A DNA stretch of 64,000 bases, taken from NCBI GenBank assembly GCA_910579175.1, contig CAJTTB010000007.1:65808-129807 (forward strand). The letters run 5' to 3'. The position numbers were made by a program, and so were the translations under genes. Each line of letters opens with the position of its first letter. Position 1 is the first letter of the stretch. Shown one piece after another: positions 26,075 through 35,038 of this stretch. The stretch is from an uncultured Oscillospiraceae bacterium (GTDB taxonomy: Bacteria > Bacillota > Clostridia > Oscillospirales > Ruminococcaceae). Under the pieces are notes generated by a model. That model was not told the origin of the DNA, did not search any database, and worked only from the letters and a program-made list of their open reading frames with translations.

Positions 26075-26261
26075 TTGAATACCTCCTGTTGATATTGATA
26101 AAAAGTTGTAGAAATTGGACTATTTCTATATAAAATTCTAACATCATATCCAAATAAAGTCAATGAAGTTGAGAGAAAATAACAGTTTATCACCAATATG
26201 AGATGTTTGATCAGAATCGGTTTTGCAATCATATATAAATAAGGCTTTACAAATTTCAGTC

Positions 26262-26347
26262 TATGGAGGTGTTTATGATGAACTGATGTAAAAGCAATCG
26301 TTAGTCTTATTGTATTTGACGATCAAAATATTATCCCAAAACTATAA
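26262..26347 (+). pseudogene. Decayed remnant of a second DUF6487-like gene
   Basis: The 299-bp gap upstream of the alcohol dehydrogenase gene carries the start and end of a gene similar to the intact one at 27507-27731. The translation-initiation segment TATGGAGGTGTTTAT (26262-26276) is identical to 27491-27505, and ATG AAC TG follows where the intact gene has GTG GAC TG. The end segment ATTGTATTTGACGATCAAAA (26309-26328) matches the intact gene's C-terminal coding region with two differences (it would read LIVFDDQN). The roughly 130 bp between are missing and the frame is broken by TGA. Confidence 0.55.
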
Positions 26348-26373
26348 TTTTAGGCGAAAAGAAGGAATTTATA

Positions 26374-27402
26374 ATGAAAAGTGCTGTATTTTATGGAAAA
26401 CACAATATGAAAGTAACTGATATGCCAATGCCAAAGATGGGAGAAAAGGATGTACTCATTAAAATTATGGCGTGTGGTGTATGTGGTACCGATGTGCATA
26501 TTTATGAAGGGGACAAGGGATGTGCAGATTGTACACCACCTACGATTTTAGGGCATGAATTTTCTGGTATTGTAGAGCAGGTTGGAACGGCTGTAAACCA
26601 CATAAAAGTAGGTGACCGCGTTTGTGTTGACCCAAATGATATTTGTGGTGAATGTGATTACTGTCGTTCTGGTATTGGTCACTTTTGTGAACAAATGAAT
26701 GGGATTGGAACAACCAGAGATGGTGGATTTGCTCAATATGCAAGTGTCCCAGCAAAACAAGTTTATAAAATTGCAGATACTACCACATTTGAACAAGCAG
26801 CGATGGCGGAACCAGTGGCATGTTGTTTACATGGTATTGATATGTGTAATATCATTCCAGCCAGTGTAGTTTTGGTAATTGGTGGTGGTATGATAGGTTT
26901 GATTATGTTACAGCTTGCTAAATTAGCAGGAGCACATCAAGTTATCCTATTGGAACCAGTTGAATCCAAAAGAGAAGTTGCGAAAAAATTGGGTGCAGAT
27001 ATTTGTATTGATCCACTTCATACAGATGTCAAAGCGGAATTGTCTGCATGTGGTATTCGCCGTATTCATACTGTCATTGAATGTGCTGGGCTAACTACAA
27101 CCATTGAGCAGGCAATTGATTTGGCTGGCAAACAATCTACCGTTATGATGTTTGGTCTTACCAAACCAGATGACGAAATTGCAATCAAACCATTTGAAAT
27201 CTTTCAAAAAGAAGTGGTGTTAAAATCTTCTTTTATCAATCCATATACACAAGGCAGAGCAATTTCCCTGATTGATTCTCAAAAAATTGATGTATCTACG
27301 ATGATATATGAAGTTTGCAGTTTAGAAACATTGCCAGAAATATTATCTAAACCAGAACTGAGAGCAAAAGGGAAATATATTATCAATCCTTGGTTGCAAT
27401 AA
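26374..27402 (+). CDS. Zinc-dependent medium-chain alcohol/polyol dehydrogenase
   Basis: A 342-residue NAD(P)-dependent dehydrogenase of the threonine/sorbitol/butanediol dehydrogenase group. The catalytic zinc ligands are C37 (ACGVCGTD) and the histidine-glutamate of GHEFSG; the structural zinc loop CGECDYCRSGIGHFC has four cysteines. The Rossmann motif is VIGGGMIG (GxGxxG variant). An acidic E follows as LLEP, suggesting NAD rather than NADP. The physiological alcohol or sugar alcohol is not determinable. It stands between the DUF6487 remnant and the intact DUF6487 gene. Confidence 0.88.
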   Translation: MKSAVFYGKHNMKVTDMPMPKMGEKDVLIKIMACGVCGTDVHIYEGDKGCADCTPPTILGHEFSGIVEQVGTAVNHIKVGDRVCVDPNDICGECDYCRSGIGHFCEQMNGIGTTRDGGFAQYASVPAKQVYKIADTTTFEQAAMAEPVACCLHGIDMCNIIPASVVLVIGGGMIGLIMLQLAKLAGAHQVILLEPVESKREVAKKLGADICIDPLHTDVKAELSACGIRRIHTVIECAGLTTTIEQAIDLAGKQSTVMMFGLTKPDDEIAIKPFEIFQKEVVLKSSFINPYTQGRAISLIDSQKIDVSTMIYEVCSLETLPEILSKPELRAKGKYIINPWLQ

Positions 27403-27506
27403 ATTTTTTTATGAAGGTGATACTGAGGTAACTATAAAGAAAGTAGAGCAACATTTTGGATGGCGATAGCAGTTGTATCCATTTTGAATTTATGGAGGTG
27501 TTTATT

Positions 27507-27731
27507 GTGGACTGCCCAAAATGCGGAAAATATATGCAGGCTGGATTTTTACAAACTGGCAATATGATCGCTTTTAATAAAACAAGACATAAAATTTCTT
27601 TGAATCCAAAAGAAAAAGAAGATGTGATGATAGCGAAAAAGGCTTTTACCGGAACAGATTTTCATGGATTTATCTGTAAAGAGTGTGGGCTGATTGTGTT
27701 TGACTATCAAAATACGCTAATAGGATGGTAA
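27507..27731 (+). CDS. Small zinc-ribbon protein, DUF6487-like
   Basis: A 74-residue protein starting at GTG 27507, 6 nt after a strong GGAGGTG site. It has two zinc knuckles: CPKCGKYM at the N-terminus and CKECGLIVFDY at the C-terminus, with a middle hydrophilic stretch. This matches the DUF6487 family of small PF20097-like proteins in Clostridia. A longer frame begins at 27456 but contains the RBS. Its function is unknown. A decayed second copy lies 1.2 kb upstream, so the family was duplicated around the dehydrogenase gene. Confidence 0.72.
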   Translation: MDCPKCGKYMQAGFLQTGNMIAFNKTRHKISLNPKEKEDVMIAKKAFTGTDFHGFICKECGLIVFDYQNTLIGW

Positions 27732-27824
27732 CTTTTCGTTTGTAGAATTGCCTATTGAAGATTAGCAGGTAACTGTATGTCACTCCACACAAAGATTTTT
27801 TCATATTAGATTAGGGGTAACTAT

Positions 27825-28265
27825 ATGACATGGCTTAGACCAAGCGATGATAGAAAGCAAAAATATATAGAATTAAGGTTATACGCACCAAAAGGCGAAA
27901 AAATATTTTTAGATTTTAATCCACTTAAAATTTCTGATAAACCTGATTGGAATCCAGCATGGGAAGAATGGCACTGTTATGTGACACCTTTGCGAATATA
28001 CCAACAAGATTATGAGATTTTACTTTATTATTTCCAGAAAATATATCCAATCAAAGATGCCTTTGATGGAACGCTTGAAACTGCTTTTGATGTTTGTTTC
28101 TCCAATTGGATAGGTAAAGATAATTGGCTTCGGATAATTTTTGAAATAGAACAGGAATTGGAAAATATTTCTGATGACAAAAAGCGTTTTTTGATGGACT
28201 TTCTAAAGTGGTTAAAAGAAGCACTTTGTCATACCTCTATCATTGTTGTGGAGGGTAATTTATAA
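27825..28265 (+). CDS. Hypothetical protein
   Basis: A 146-residue soluble protein, tryptophan- and tyrosine-rich, with no signal peptide or membrane helix. It begins MTWLRPSDDRKQKYIELRLY and contains a WNPAWEEWHCY stretch near residue 46. A helical, acidic C-terminal half (about 105-135) follows. I do not recognise a family. It has a clear RBS (TAGGGGTAAC) and a strong terminator 23 bp after its stop, which argues that it is a real gene. It may be co-transcribed with the DUF6487 gene. Confidence 0.65.
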   Translation: MTWLRPSDDRKQKYIELRLYAPKGEKIFLDFNPLKISDKPDWNPAWEEWHCYVTPLRIYQQDYEILLYYFQKIYPIKDAFDGTLETAFDVCFSNWIGKDNWLRIIFEIEQELENISDDKKRFLMDFLKWLKEALCHTSIIVVEGNL

Positions 28266-28288
28266 GGGCAATTTTTAAAGTAAAATTA

Positions 28289-28324
28289 AAAAAAGCAAAT
28301 TCCTTAAAAGGAATTTGCTTTTTT
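28289..28324. terminator. Bidirectional terminator between the hypothetical gene and adhE
   Basis: Arms AAAAAAGCAAATTCCTT and AAGGAATTTGCTTTTTT are perfectly complementary, with A and T runs on the outside, serving both convergent genes. Confidence 0.85.
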
Positions 28325-28362
28325 ATTTATCTCATCTTACTGAGTATCTCATTTGATACCGC

Positions 28363-30978
28363 TTATTTTTTTAAGCCATAGTATGCTTTCTTATAAATGT
28401 CTTGTAGTTCAGTTACCAATGGGTATCTTGGGTTAGCAGGAGTACATTGGTCTTCATGAGCTTTTTCAGATAATTCATAAGAAGTTGCCATGAATATATT
28501 TTCATCAACGCCACAATCTTTAATGCTCTGTGGAATGTTGAGGTATTCATTTAATTCGCGAATTGCTTGAATTAAGTTTTTCACGCCTTCTTCTACAGTT
28601 GGAGCAGGGATACCAGCAACACGAGCGATTTCAGCATAGCGTTGGTCTGCTTTAAAGTGGTCATATTTTGGCCATGTTGCAAATTTGGTTGGTTTTTGTG
28701 CATTGTATTCGATAACCCAAGGCAACAAGATAGCATTTGCACGACCATGAGGAATATGATATTCACCACCTAATTTATGTGCCAATGAGTGATTAATACC
28801 CAAGAAAGCATTGGTAAATGCCATACCAGCCATACAAGATGCGTTGTGCATTTTTTCTCTTGCTTTGGAATCTCCATCAAAAGATTTTTTGAGGTTTTCA
28901 AATACCAATTTAATTGCTTGTAGTGCCAAACCATCTGTGTAATCAGATGCCAATACAGAAACATATGCTTCAATTGCATGGGTCAATACGTCCATACCAC
29001 AGTCAGCAACCAAAGATTTTGGCAATGTTTGTACAAATTGAGGGTCGATGATTGCAACATCTGGAGTCAATTCGTAGTCAGCCAATGGGTATTTAATGTT
29101 TTCTCTCTTATCAGTAATAACGGAGAAAGAAGTTACTTCAGAACCAGTACCAGAAGTAGTTGGAATACATACCATTTGTGCTTTTGTACCCAATCTAGGG
29201 AAGTGGAAAGCACGTTTTCTGATATCCATGAATTTCATTCTCAAGCCATCAAAGCTAGTATCTGGATGTTCATAGAATAACCACATACCTTTTGCAGCGT
29301 CCATTGCAGAACCACCGCCCAATGCGATAACAACATCTGGATGGAAGTTGTTCATAGCAGCAACACCGCGCATAATGGTGTCAACAGATGGATCTGGCTC
29401 AACGGAATCAAAGATTTCAGCATGGCAGTAATCTGGGCGTTTTCTTAAATAGTGTAGTATTTTTTGAACATTTCCCAGTTTTACCATCATTGGGTCAGTA
29501 ACGATAAATGCACGAGAGATATCAGGCATTTTTTCTAAATATTGGATAGAATCATCTTCGAAATAGATTTTTGGTGGAACCTTAAACCATTGCATATTAG
29601 TTCTCCTTTTAGCAACACGTTTGATATTTACTAAGTTTGTAGAAGAAACGTTTTGAGTTGTGGAGTTATGACCGAAAGAACCACAGCCCAATGTTAAGGA
29701 AGGCATACTTGTATTGTAAATATCACCGATACCACCTTGAGAAGAAGGAGAGTTTACGATAACACGTCCAACCTGCATTTCTTCACCAAAAGCAGTTATC
29801 ATATCTTCGTCGGCAGTGTGAATGGAAGCAGAGTGTCCCATACCGCCTAAGATCAACATTTCTTTTGCTCTTTGGAAGCCTTCTTTTTCATCTTTAACAG
29901 TCATATATGCTAATACAGGAGATAATTTTTCTTTAGACAATGGATATTCTTCGCCAACGCCAGGAATCTTAGCAATCAAAATTTTTGTATTCTCAGGAAC
30001 AGTAAAGCCAGCCTGTTGTGCAATCCAAGCAGGGGATTGACCAACGATGGTACCATTTAAAGCACGTCCTTTATCAGCTGGGAAGCAGAAATCAGTTAAT
30101 TTTTGAATTTCATCTTCCTTAACAAAGTAACAGTTGTTTTCTTTCATAATTCTTTCGAATTCTGGAGCAACTGCTTCGTCAACAATAGCAGCCTGTTCAG
30201 AAGCACAAATCATACCATTGTCAAATGTTTTTGACAACATAATATCATTACAAGCAGCAGCCATATCGGAGGATTTATGAATATAAGCAGGAACGTTACC
30301 AGGACCAACGCCCAAAGCAGGTTTACCAGCAGAATATGCAGATTTTACCATGCCAGGACCACCAGTAGCCAAAATGATTGCAACGCCTGGGTGATTCATC
30401 AATAAGCTAGTAGCTTCGATAGAAGGATATTCGATCCACTGTACACAGTTTTCAGGAGCACCTGCTTTTACAGCTGCATCTCTAACGATTTTTGCAGTTT
30501 CAACACAGCATTTTTGAGCAGATGGATGGAAACCAAAGATAATTGGATTTCTGGATTTTACAGAAATCAAAGACTTAAAGATTGTTGTAGAAGTAGGATT
30601 GGTAACAGGAGTAACACCAGCTACAACGCCGATTGGTTCAGCGATTTCCATATATCCTTCCAATTCATTGTCATTGATAATGCCAACCGTTTTTTGAGAT
30701 TTAATGCTGTGCCAAATATACTCAGAAGCATATAAGTTTTTGATGATTTTATCTTCATAAACACCGCGCTGAGTTTCTTCAACAGCTAATTTTGCAAGTT
30801 TCATGTGGTTGTCCAATGCAGCCAATGCCATTTCATGAACAATGTGATCAACCTGTTCCTGGTCTAATTTCATGAACTCATGTAAAGCGGTTTGAGCTTT
30901 TTGTACATGGTCATTGATAACAGCAGCAACATCAATTTGCTGCTCTTTCTTTACTGGGGCTTCTTTTTTTTCAGCCAT
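28363..30978 (-). CDS. adhE: Bifunctional acetaldehyde-CoA / alcohol dehydrogenase
   Basis: Reduces acetyl-CoA to acetaldehyde and then ethanol, re-oxidising two NADH; the enzyme forms long spirosomes. The 871-residue protein has the aldehyde dehydrogenase half with catalytic cysteine in DNGMICASEQ, and the iron-dependent alcohol dehydrogenase half with GGGSAMDAAK and the iron-ligand histidines in NHSLAHKLGG and IPHGRANA. The ATG at 30978 follows GGAGG and gives MAEKKEAPVKK; an in-frame extension upstream runs through the promoter and was rejected. A consensus promoter with a Rex-like operator suggests control by the NADH/NAD ratio. Confidence 0.96.
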   Translation of the reverse strand: MAEKKEAPVKKEQQIDVAAVINDHVQKAQTALHEFMKLDQEQVDHIVHEMALAALDNHMKLAKLAVEETQRGVYEDKIIKNLYASEYIWHSIKSQKTVGIINDNELEGYMEIAEPIGVVAGVTPVTNPTSTTIFKSLISVKSRNPIIFGFHPSAQKCCVETAKIVRDAAVKAGAPENCVQWIEYPSIEATSLLMNHPGVAIILATGGPGMVKSAYSAGKPALGVGPGNVPAYIHKSSDMAAACNDIMLSKTFDNGMICASEQAAIVDEAVAPEFERIMKENNCYFVKEDEIQKLTDFCFPADKGRALNGTIVGQSPAWIAQQAGFTVPENTKILIAKIPGVGEEYPLSKEKLSPVLAYMTVKDEKEGFQRAKEMLILGGMGHSASIHTADEDMITAFGEEMQVGRVIVNSPSSQGGIGDIYNTSMPSLTLGCGSFGHNSTTQNVSSTNLVNIKRVAKRRTNMQWFKVPPKIYFEDDSIQYLEKMPDISRAFIVTDPMMVKLGNVQKILHYLRKRPDYCHAEIFDSVEPDPSVDTIMRGVAAMNNFHPDVVIALGGGSAMDAAKGMWLFYEHPDTSFDGLRMKFMDIRKRAFHFPRLGTKAQMVCIPTTSGTGSEVTSFSVITDKRENIKYPLADYELTPDVAIIDPQFVQTLPKSLVADCGMDVLTHAIEAYVSVLASDYTDGLALQAIKLVFENLKKSFDGDSKAREKMHNASCMAGMAFTNAFLGINHSLAHKLGGEYHIPHGRANAILLPWVIEYNAQKPTKFATWPKYDHFKADQRYAEIARVAGIPAPTVEEGVKNLIQAIRELNEYLNIPQSIKDCGVDENIFMATSYELSEKAHEDQCTPANPRYPLVTELQDIYKKAYYGLKK

Positions 30979-31013
30979 AAGATTTACCTCCAAATTTATT
31001 TTAAATAATAAGT

Positions 31014-31064
31014 TTGTTAAATTGTTGACAATTAAATTATATTGTATTTTTATTGAATTGTCAA
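31014..31064 (-). promoter_or_regulatory. adhE promoter with Rex-like operator
   Basis: On the minus strand a perfect TTGACA (31059-31064) and TATAAT (31036-31041) are separated by exactly 17 bp. TTGTTAA ATTG TTGACAA at 31014-31031 matches the clostridial Rex consensus TTGTTAA-N4-TTAACAA with one mismatch and lies right over the expected start site. A second weaker palindrome, TTGATAA ATTT TTGTCAA, lies upstream of the -35 box at about 31073-31090. Confidence 0.7.
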
Positions 31065-31178
31065 CTGATATTGATAAATTTTTGTCAATTTCAATTGATG
31101 AATCGAAATCGTTTTTTGATTTCAATATTATGGAAAATCAACAAAAATAAACAAACTTTTTATTTTACAATAATTTAT

Positions 31179-32165
31179 TTATTTTATCTGTGTATCCTTC
31201 TGTTTGATACGGGAAAGAGGCGTATGTTGCATTGCCTGTTTCATCTGTTCATTGGATACATGAGTATATATTTGAGTTGTTCCCAAATTAGTATGTCCTA
31301 AAATCTCTTGTAAAACTCGAATATCAACACCACCATGTTGATACATAATTGTCGCAGCAGTGTGGCGCAACTTATGTACAGAATAACCGCGTCCGGAAAG
31401 ACCCGCTTTTTTTAAATATTCTTCTAATAATTCTTCAATGCGTCGTTTGCTTAATCGACTACCCGTTTTGCTAATAAACAAAGCTTCTTTTGCTTGTGGT
31501 TTTATCTTTGCTATTTGATGGTTTCTAACTGTTAGATATCGCTCAATAGAGGATAGACAAGCATCATTCAGATAGACAATACGTTCTTTATTTCCTTTTC
31601 CACGAATCAACAGGGTATCTTTATGAATGTCATTTAGATTGATACCCACCAATTCACTCAAACGCATTCCACAGTTTAAAAATAATACAATGATACAATA
31701 GTCGCGTTCTTGATAGGGACCATCAATGTGATTGAGCAATTCAAAACAATCCTCTAAACTTAAATATTTCGGAAGTGTTTTTTTGATACTAGGACTTTCT
31801 AAATTCTCGACAGGATTTTCCTTTAATAGCGCGCGATTGTTTGTCAAATACCGAAAAAATACCCTTAAACAAGAAACCTTGCGAGCACGTGTATTGGATT
31901 GATTGGCACGATTGGAAGATGTGTATAATAAAAACTCATAAATATCTGAAAGGGTAATTGTCTGAACAATTTCAATTGTAACTTGCTCTATTGAGATTTG
32001 TTCAAATTCCATTTTTTCATCACATAGGTGTTTATGTTTTAAGATAAAGCGAAAAAATGTTTTTAAATCTGTATAATATGCTTTCACAGTAGTAGGAGAG
32101 CGACCCTTAATTGTTTCCATATATGCCAAAAAGTCTTTTACAAAACTGGGGCAATCGTTATACAT
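31179..32165 (-). CDS. Tyrosine recombinase, XerC/XerD-like
   Basis: A 328-residue site-specific recombinase with an N-terminal SAM-like core-binding domain (about 5-110) and a catalytic domain. All catalytic residues are visible: R168 (NCGMRLSEL), K190 region (RGKGNKER), H264 and R267 (HKLRHTAAT), H291 (LGHTNLGTTQ) and nucleophile Y300. The short N-terminal half without an arm-binding domain fits Xer-type chromosome dimer resolution or XerC-like integron recombinases rather than phage integrases. It is upstream of adhE on the same strand but separated by the adhE promoter. Confidence 0.88.
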   Translation of the reverse strand: MYNDCPSFVKDFLAYMETIKGRSPTTVKAYYTDLKTFFRFILKHKHLCDEKMEFEQISIEQVTIEIVQTITLSDIYEFLLYTSSNRANQSNTRARKVSCLRVFFRYLTNNRALLKENPVENLESPSIKKTLPKYLSLEDCFELLNHIDGPYQERDYCIIVLFLNCGMRLSELVGINLNDIHKDTLLIRGKGNKERIVYLNDACLSSIERYLTVRNHQIAKIKPQAKEALFISKTGSRLSKRRIEELLEEYLKKAGLSGRGYSVHKLRHTAATIMYQHGGVDIRVLQEILGHTNLGTTQIYTHVSNEQMKQAMQHTPLSRIKQKDTQIK

Positions 32166-32286
32166 ATATCACAAACTTTCTTTCAATTTCTGGTAAAATA
32201 TCTGTTTAAAATTTCTATTTCTATTATATTCTTCCAAACAAAAAGTGTCAACAGATAAAGTGCAAAATCTTTATGCTGTTTTGTTG

Positions 32287-32311
32287 TTCATCTTATGACC
32301 TATAAGATGAA
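32287..32311. other. Hairpin in the gap between the two recombinase genes
   Basis: Perfect 10-bp arms TTCATCTTAT and ATAAGATGAA around GACCT. No T-run follows on either strand, so it does not look like a terminator. It may be a binding or recombination site of one of the flanking recombinases, or a chance palindrome. The same gap also contains AAATGCAATTAATTGCATTT at 32371-32390, a 20-bp perfect palindrome that forms the end of the integrase coding region. Confidence 0.4.
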
Positions 32312-32368
32312 ATACCGTTAAATATTGGGGTTTATACCGCATTTGTTAGTTGTAAGTTAGTTATAAAT

Positions 32369-33385
32369 TCAAATGCAATTAATTGCATTTTTTAAATCTT
32401 GTTCATCCAAATGGGTATAAATGTTTGCTGTTGTTGTATAATTGGCGTGACCGATGATTTGTTGAATGGCTTTTTTATCTGCTCCTGCACGCAACATCAG
32501 TGTTGCAAAGGTATGCCGAGTACTATGTGGTGTTTTATCTTGTATCTGAAGTTGTTCTAATATCTTTTTAAAATGATTGATATAACTGCGATAGGAGATA
32601 GGGAACAGCTTTTCACAGGACTGTTGACAGCGTCTTTCAATCAATGGTGCTATTTTGGAGTGAATGGGTACAATTCTTTCTTTACCTGCTTGTGTTTTTC
32701 CGCCTCCAACAATCAATTGATGTTCTAAGTCAACATGAAATCTTGTTAAGGCTAATAGTTCACCGATGCGGAATCCAGTATAAATCAAAATTAAAATGCT
32801 ATCCAAGTAAGGAGTATCCATAGTAGATAGAGAATCCCATAATTTTTGAATCTCTACATCAGTAAAAATCTGTTTCTTTTTGGTCTGAGCTTTTGGCACT
32901 TCAATAAATTTGGCATAGTTTTTTTGAACGATGTCGTTTTTCATTGCATATTGATATAATTGATTGAGTAAAATTTTTAATATCGCAGCAGTGGAGCGGG
33001 TCAATGATTGTTCTTGAATGATTTTTTGAAAATGGATGGTTTTTAATTCACAAAATGGCATTTGATAGTAAGGGGATAATTTTTGATAAGCTGTTTCATA
33101 TCCCTTTTTGGTTTTTGCCTGAATATTTTGATAGTGTTGCAAGCTCCATTGATGATAAATTTCTGATAGGGAAATGGTATTTAGGTCAAAAGTGTTTTCT
33201 GTGTGGTATTTGGCAAGTGCCAACAGCGCTTCTTTTTTTGTCTTAAAATATCCTAACGTCCGATATTGTTGCTTGATGGTTTGGGATGAGATTTGTTTCC
33301 AGCCAATTGTGATTCTAGCAATATAGGGGTTACGCCGTTTACCAGATAATTTATAAACCGTTCCATAACCATTTGGATTTCTCAT
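32369..33385 (-). CDS. Phage/ICE-type tyrosine integrase, stand-alone
   Basis: A 338-residue integrase with an N-terminal arm-binding-like region (NGYGTVYKLSGKRRNPYIARIT, residues about 4-60, containing the conserved GTVYKL and R-P-Y patterns of AP2-like integrase domains), a core-binding domain and a catalytic domain. Catalytic residues are R206 (YTGFRIGEL), K230 region (GGGKTQAGKER), H287 and R290 (HSTRHTFAT), H313 (IGHANYTTT) and Y323. No excisionase, repressor, relaxase or tRNA gene is next to it. It is either a domesticated recombinase or the only surviving gene of an element. AGGAG precedes the start. Confidence 0.87.
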   Translation of the reverse strand: MRNPNGYGTVYKLSGKRRNPYIARITIGWKQISSQTIKQQYRTLGYFKTKKEALLALAKYHTENTFDLNTISLSEIYHQWSLQHYQNIQAKTKKGYETAYQKLSPYYQMPFCELKTIHFQKIIQEQSLTRSTAAILKILLNQLYQYAMKNDIVQKNYAKFIEVPKAQTKKKQIFTDVEIQKLWDSLSTMDTPYLDSILILIYTGFRIGELLALTRFHVDLEHQLIVGGGKTQAGKERIVPIHSKIAPLIERRCQQSCEKLFPISYRSYINHFKKILEQLQIQDKTPHSTRHTFATLMLRAGADKKAIQQIIGHANYTTTANIYTHLDEQDLKNAINCI

Positions 33386-33540
33386 ATTATCATACTCCTA
33401 AATATAATTAATTTTATTATACGATAGATTTTATAGATAGGAAAGGGATTTTCCAAAAAAGGGAAGCATATTTTTGAAAATCATTAACCACGCTAAATAA
33501 AAATTTAACGCGATTAAGAGTGGAGATTTCCTTAAAATAA

Positions 33541-33572
33541 AGATTCAGAGATTTTTAAAAATCTCTGAATCT
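33541..33572. terminator. Palindromic terminator of the ligA-gatCAB unit
   Basis: A perfect 32-bp palindrome with 16-bp arms (AGATTCAGAGATTTTT and its complement) lies 7 bp after the gatB stop. The centre is TTTTTAAAAA, so both strands can form the stem. Confidence 0.7.
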
Positions 33573-33579
33573 AAATCAC

Positions 33580-35022
33580 TTAATGTGTTTGAATATAATT
33601 TAAAATTAACTCTTTTAATTTCGCTGGATTTCCTTGACCTTTTGTTGCTTTCATACACTGACCAGTTAAAAATCCCAACGCATTTGTCTTTCCGTTTTTA
33701 TAATCTTCAATGGATTTTGTATTTGATTCCATAACAGTGTTTACAACTTGTTCCAAAGCATTTTGGTCTGAAATCTGTTCTAGACCCAATTCTTTAATGA
33801 TATCTGCAACTTGTTTATCTTCCTTTAAAATCACTTCAAAGACCTTTTTACCTGCTGCATTGGAAATTTTACCGCTTTCAATTGTCTGGATTAATTCAGC
33901 TAGTTTCGTCGCAGTCAATTTTGTAGTGTGTTCAATCGGTTGATTGGTTTCGTTCATAATTTTAGAAATATCACCCAAGACCCAGTTAGATACTGCTTTT
34001 GCACTACAATTTCCCGCTTTTAACGTATCCTCAAATATGCGACATTTATCTATATTTTCTACAATTGAAGTTGCATCTGCTTGAAGCAATCCCAATTCTT
34101 TTACAAAGCGCATTATTTTTTTATTTGGAAGTTCTGGAATGGATTGTTTTAATCCATTTACATAATCTTCTTCTAATACAATGGTAAGCAAATCAGGTTC
34201 TGGGAAATAACGATAATCATGGGCATCTTCCTTACTGCGCAGTAAAACGTTTTTTCCAGCAGTGTCATCCCATCTTCTTGTTTCCTGAGTGATGACTCCC
34301 CCATTTTCCAACACTTCCATCTGTCGATTGGCTTCGTAGTCGATTGCATGGACAGCACCACTAAATGAATTGATGTTTTTCATTTCAACACGTGTTCCAA
34401 ACTCATTGCTTCCCCTTTTCATAACGGAAACATTGACGTCACAACGAATGGAACCCTCTTGCATTTTACAGTCTGAAATATCAATATACTGTAAAATGGA
34501 CTTAATTGCTTCCAGATATGCTTTTGCTTCTGTAGAACTGCGAATATCTGGTTCAGAAACAATTTCAATCAGTGGTACGCCACAGCGGTTAAAGTCCACC
34601 AAGCTGCCGTCAAACGTATCACTATGTAATAGTTTTCCGGCATCTTCTTCAATATGAATGCGGGTAACGCCAATTCTCTTTTCAATTCCATCGACCAAAA
34701 TATCAACATAACCATTTTCACAAAGAGGAATATCAAATTGAGAAATCTGATAGGCTTTGGGAAGGTCTGGATAAAAATAATTTTTACGGTCCTGTTTACA
34801 GATGCGATTGATAGAGCAATTGAGTGCATGTCCCATGCGGATTGCACTTTCAACAACCTGCTCATTTAAGGTTGGCAGTGTTCCTGGCATACCCATACAG
34901 ATAGGACAGCACTGCGAATTGACCTCTAAACCAAATTCATTGTTACAACTACAATAAATTTTAGAATTTGTATTTAACTCTGCATGGACTTCTAGTCCAA
35001 CTACAATTTCATAATCCATCAT
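33580..35022 (-). CDS. gatB: Asp/Glu-tRNA amidotransferase subunit B
   Basis: Subunit of the GatCAB complex that converts misacylated Glu-tRNA(Gln) and Asp-tRNA(Asn) to the correct aminoacyl-tRNAs. GatB binds the tRNA and activates the carboxylate. The 480 residues start MMDYEIVVGLEVHAEL, contain CSCNNEFGLEVNSQCCPICMGMPG with the zinc cysteines, and end in the YqeY-like tail domain (NALGFLTGQCMKATKGQGNP). It is the third of three contiguous gat genes, 16 bp after gatA. Confidence 0.97.
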   Translation of the reverse strand: MMDYEIVVGLEVHAELNTNSKIYCSCNNEFGLEVNSQCCPICMGMPGTLPTLNEQVVESAIRMGHALNCSINRICKQDRKNYFYPDLPKAYQISQFDIPLCENGYVDILVDGIEKRIGVTRIHIEEDAGKLLHSDTFDGSLVDFNRCGVPLIEIVSEPDIRSSTEAKAYLEAIKSILQYIDISDCKMQEGSIRCDVNVSVMKRGSNEFGTRVEMKNINSFSGAVHAIDYEANRQMEVLENGGVITQETRRWDDTAGKNVLLRSKEDAHDYRYFPEPDLLTIVLEEDYVNGLKQSIPELPNKKIMRFVKELGLLQADATSIVENIDKCRIFEDTLKAGNCSAKAVSNWVLGDISKIMNETNQPIEHTTKLTATKLAELIQTIESGKISNAAGKKVFEVILKEDKQVADIIKELGLEQISDQNALEQVVNTVMESNTKSIEDYKNGKTNALGFLTGQCMKATKGQGNPAKLKELILNYIQTH

Positions 35023-35038
35023 TTTTATGCTCCTATCA

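Noticed and set aside
30979..31125. Longer AdhE N-terminus
   Set aside because: It would cover the consensus promoter and Rex-like site. The ATG at 30978 has GGAGG and gives the typical length.
33541..33572. 32-bp perfect palindrome considered as an attachment site for the nearby integrase
   Set aside because: It sits 7 bp after the gatB stop with a T/A-rich centre, and is explained as the operon terminator. No second copy was seen.
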